A stretch of 6,800 bases of DNA from Patescibacteria group bacterium (GTDB lineage: Bacteria > Patescibacteriota > Patescibacteriia > WFTA01 > S139-112), in contig WFTA01000074.1 in NCBI GenBank assembly GCA_015485715.1, positions 1 to 6,800 of the forward strand, read 5' to 3'. This document shows, one piece after another, positions 6,119 through 6,800 of this stretch (position 1 is the stretch's first letter; each line of letters begins with the position of its first letter). A program made the position numbers and the translations under genes. A model generated the notes under the pieces. It was given only the letters and a program-made list of their open reading frames with translations, was not told the DNA's origin and searched no databases.

Positions 6119-6710
6119 CTTTTATTTCAAAATTTCCAAATATTAAAATATATGATAAATCTTCGGGTAATGCATTGGTAACCACTATATTCCTCTTCTC
6201 ATCCATCCTTGTTCCATGAACACCATTTACAACTCTATCTTTATCAGGGGAACCGGAAATAACTATATAGACATCATTATACATATCACCTCCTTCATCA
6301 ACTAAAGAAAAAGATAAATTATCTGTTATAACTAATTTTTTATTCTTAATATATCTTCTAACAAGATCAATTTCCTTTTCTCTACTTTGAATAATTTGAG
6401 ACAAATTAAACTTAATTATTATTGATATTGATGGTGATTCTGGTATCAAACTCTCTAGTTGACCTCCCATTAAACTATCAAACAAATAACTAAATAATAC
6501 TGGATCTGATGTAACAGTAGATATAGTTTTAATCTTTTTTTCTTCTATTATTTCATTTCTTAAATTTCTTAATAGTTGATTCAATATAAATAACAGTCTT
6601 CTTTGTATTCCACTTTCCTTCCTATCTATATCTAACTGCAGCTCCCTATCCTCTAAAGAAAAAACCACTCCTCCATATCCAAGGAATGAGTAGTTTGCTG
6701 GGTAAATCAT
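6102..6710 (-). CDS. Hypothetical protein of unknown family
   Basis: A 202-aa protein that I do not recognise. It has no signal peptide and no transmembrane segment. It is rich in Ile, Leu, Glu and Lys. A predicted helical part (about 33-62, RRLLFILNQLLRNLRNEIIEE) carries alternating Leu/Ile and charged residues and could form a coiled coil or bundle. The C-terminal half looks alpha/beta, with strands such as KLVITDN (125-131), DVYIVISGSP (146-155), NIVVTNALPEDL (174-185) and ILIFGNFEI (188-196). Expected features of a sugar transferase or epimerase (Rossmann glycine loop, DxD) are absent. The ATG overlaps the stop of the preceding gene by four bases (ATGA) and its end overlaps the GT-C gene by 17 bp, which supports a real, co-translated gene. 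It could be an accessory or regulatory subunit of the glycan pathway, but that is a guess from position only. Confidence 0.7.
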   Translation of the reverse strand: MIYPANYSFLGYGGVVFSLEDRELQLDIDRKESGIQRRLLFILNQLLRNLRNEIIEEKKIKTISTVTSDPVLFSYLFDSLMGGQLESLIPESPSISIIIKFNLSQIIQSREKEIDLVRRYIKNKKLVITDNLSFSLVDEGGDMYNDVYIVISGSPDKDRVVNGVHGTRMDEKRNIVVTNALPEDLSYILIFGNFEIKDEKDK

Positions 6711-6799
6711 CTTAAATCAAAAAATTTTATATACAAAAGAAGGATAAACAATGTCCAGATTTGCCTTTCTCTATAATTATCTCCCTGCAAAAATCTTGA
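6707..6799 (-). CDS. 3' end of a gene, tail resembling asparagine synthase (glutamine-hydrolysing)
   Basis: One minus-strand frame is open from the window edge for 30 codons and ends in a TGA (6709-6707) that overlaps the ATG of the next gene by four bases. It reads FLQGDNYRERQIWTLFILLL and ends YIKFFDLR. The pattern 'G....R.R..W.LL.L.LW...F' close to the C-terminus is the usual tail of asparagine synthase B-type proteins, which in many surface-glycan clusters act as amidotransferases that convert a carboxyl group to an amide. Only the final 30 residues are visible, so the catalytic N-terminal Cys and the ATP loop cannot be checked. Reality of the frame is well supported by the overlap. The family name is tentative. 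Confidence 0.5.
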   Translation of the reverse strand, partial: SRFLQGDNYRERQIWTLFILLLYIKFFDLR

Positions 6800-6800
6800 C

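Noticed and set aside
5828..6181. Plus-strand open frame of 117 codons, very basic
   Set aside because: It is antisense to the N-terminus of the GT-C gene and the end of the unknown gene. The Lys/Arg richness comes from complementing Phe/Leu/Ile codons.
1..6800. CRISPR array, tRNA or transposase
   Set aside because: Apart from the two-copy 18-mer, no regularly spaced repeats, cloverleaf-like sequence or transposase motifs were seen on either strand by eye.

Overview
The window looks like a stretch of a compact, AT-rich bacterial genome. All real genes lie on the minus strand and are tightly packed, several with overlapping stops and starts, and there are almost no recognisable Shine-Dalgarno sites. 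The gene content (multi-pass GT-C glycosyltransferase, GtrA-type flippase-like protein, DUF2090-type aldolase, decayed GT4 glycosyltransferase) and the style resemble Candidate Phyla Radiation / Patescibacteria genomes, perhaps the Microgenomates side. This is inference from style, not a phylogenetic result. UGA is used as a terminator and no gene has internal UGA, so the Gracilibacteria-type UGA=Gly code is not indicated.

In transcription order (right to left), 6800-2756 is one apparent surface-glycan operon. It contains the 3' end of a gene whose tail resembles asparagine synthase (6707-6799), an unrecognised 202-aa protein (6102-6710), a 550-aa polytopic GT39/PMT-like glycosyltransferase (4466-6118), a GtrA-family membrane protein (4057-4482) and a class I aldolase of the DUF2090/LacD-like type (3121-4014). 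It ends in the remains of a GT4 glycosyltransferase (2756-3119), whose first 39 codons and last ~80 codons survive while the middle has been lost. An M24B Xaa-Pro peptidase (1665-2774) starts inside the tail of that pseudogene and closes the run.

A 233-bp intergenic region (1432-1664) separates this from a second unit. It carries two hairpins that look like a degenerate dispersed palindromic repeat, and, just in front of the next gene, a perfect 18-bp direct repeat with a 33-bp period overlaid on a plausible promoter. The second unit is a macro-domain protein (985-1431), a class I SAM methyltransferase (206-955) and the 5' part of a gene that may encode a Nudix hydrolase (1-178). If the Nudix call holds, the unit pairs two families that handle ADP-ribose or nucleotide metabolites, under what looks like its own operator.

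The two strongest non-routine observations are the internally deleted glycosyltransferase pseudogene and the repeated operator-like element in front of the macro-domain gene. No CRISPR array, tRNA, rRNA, transposase or clear defence system is visible.
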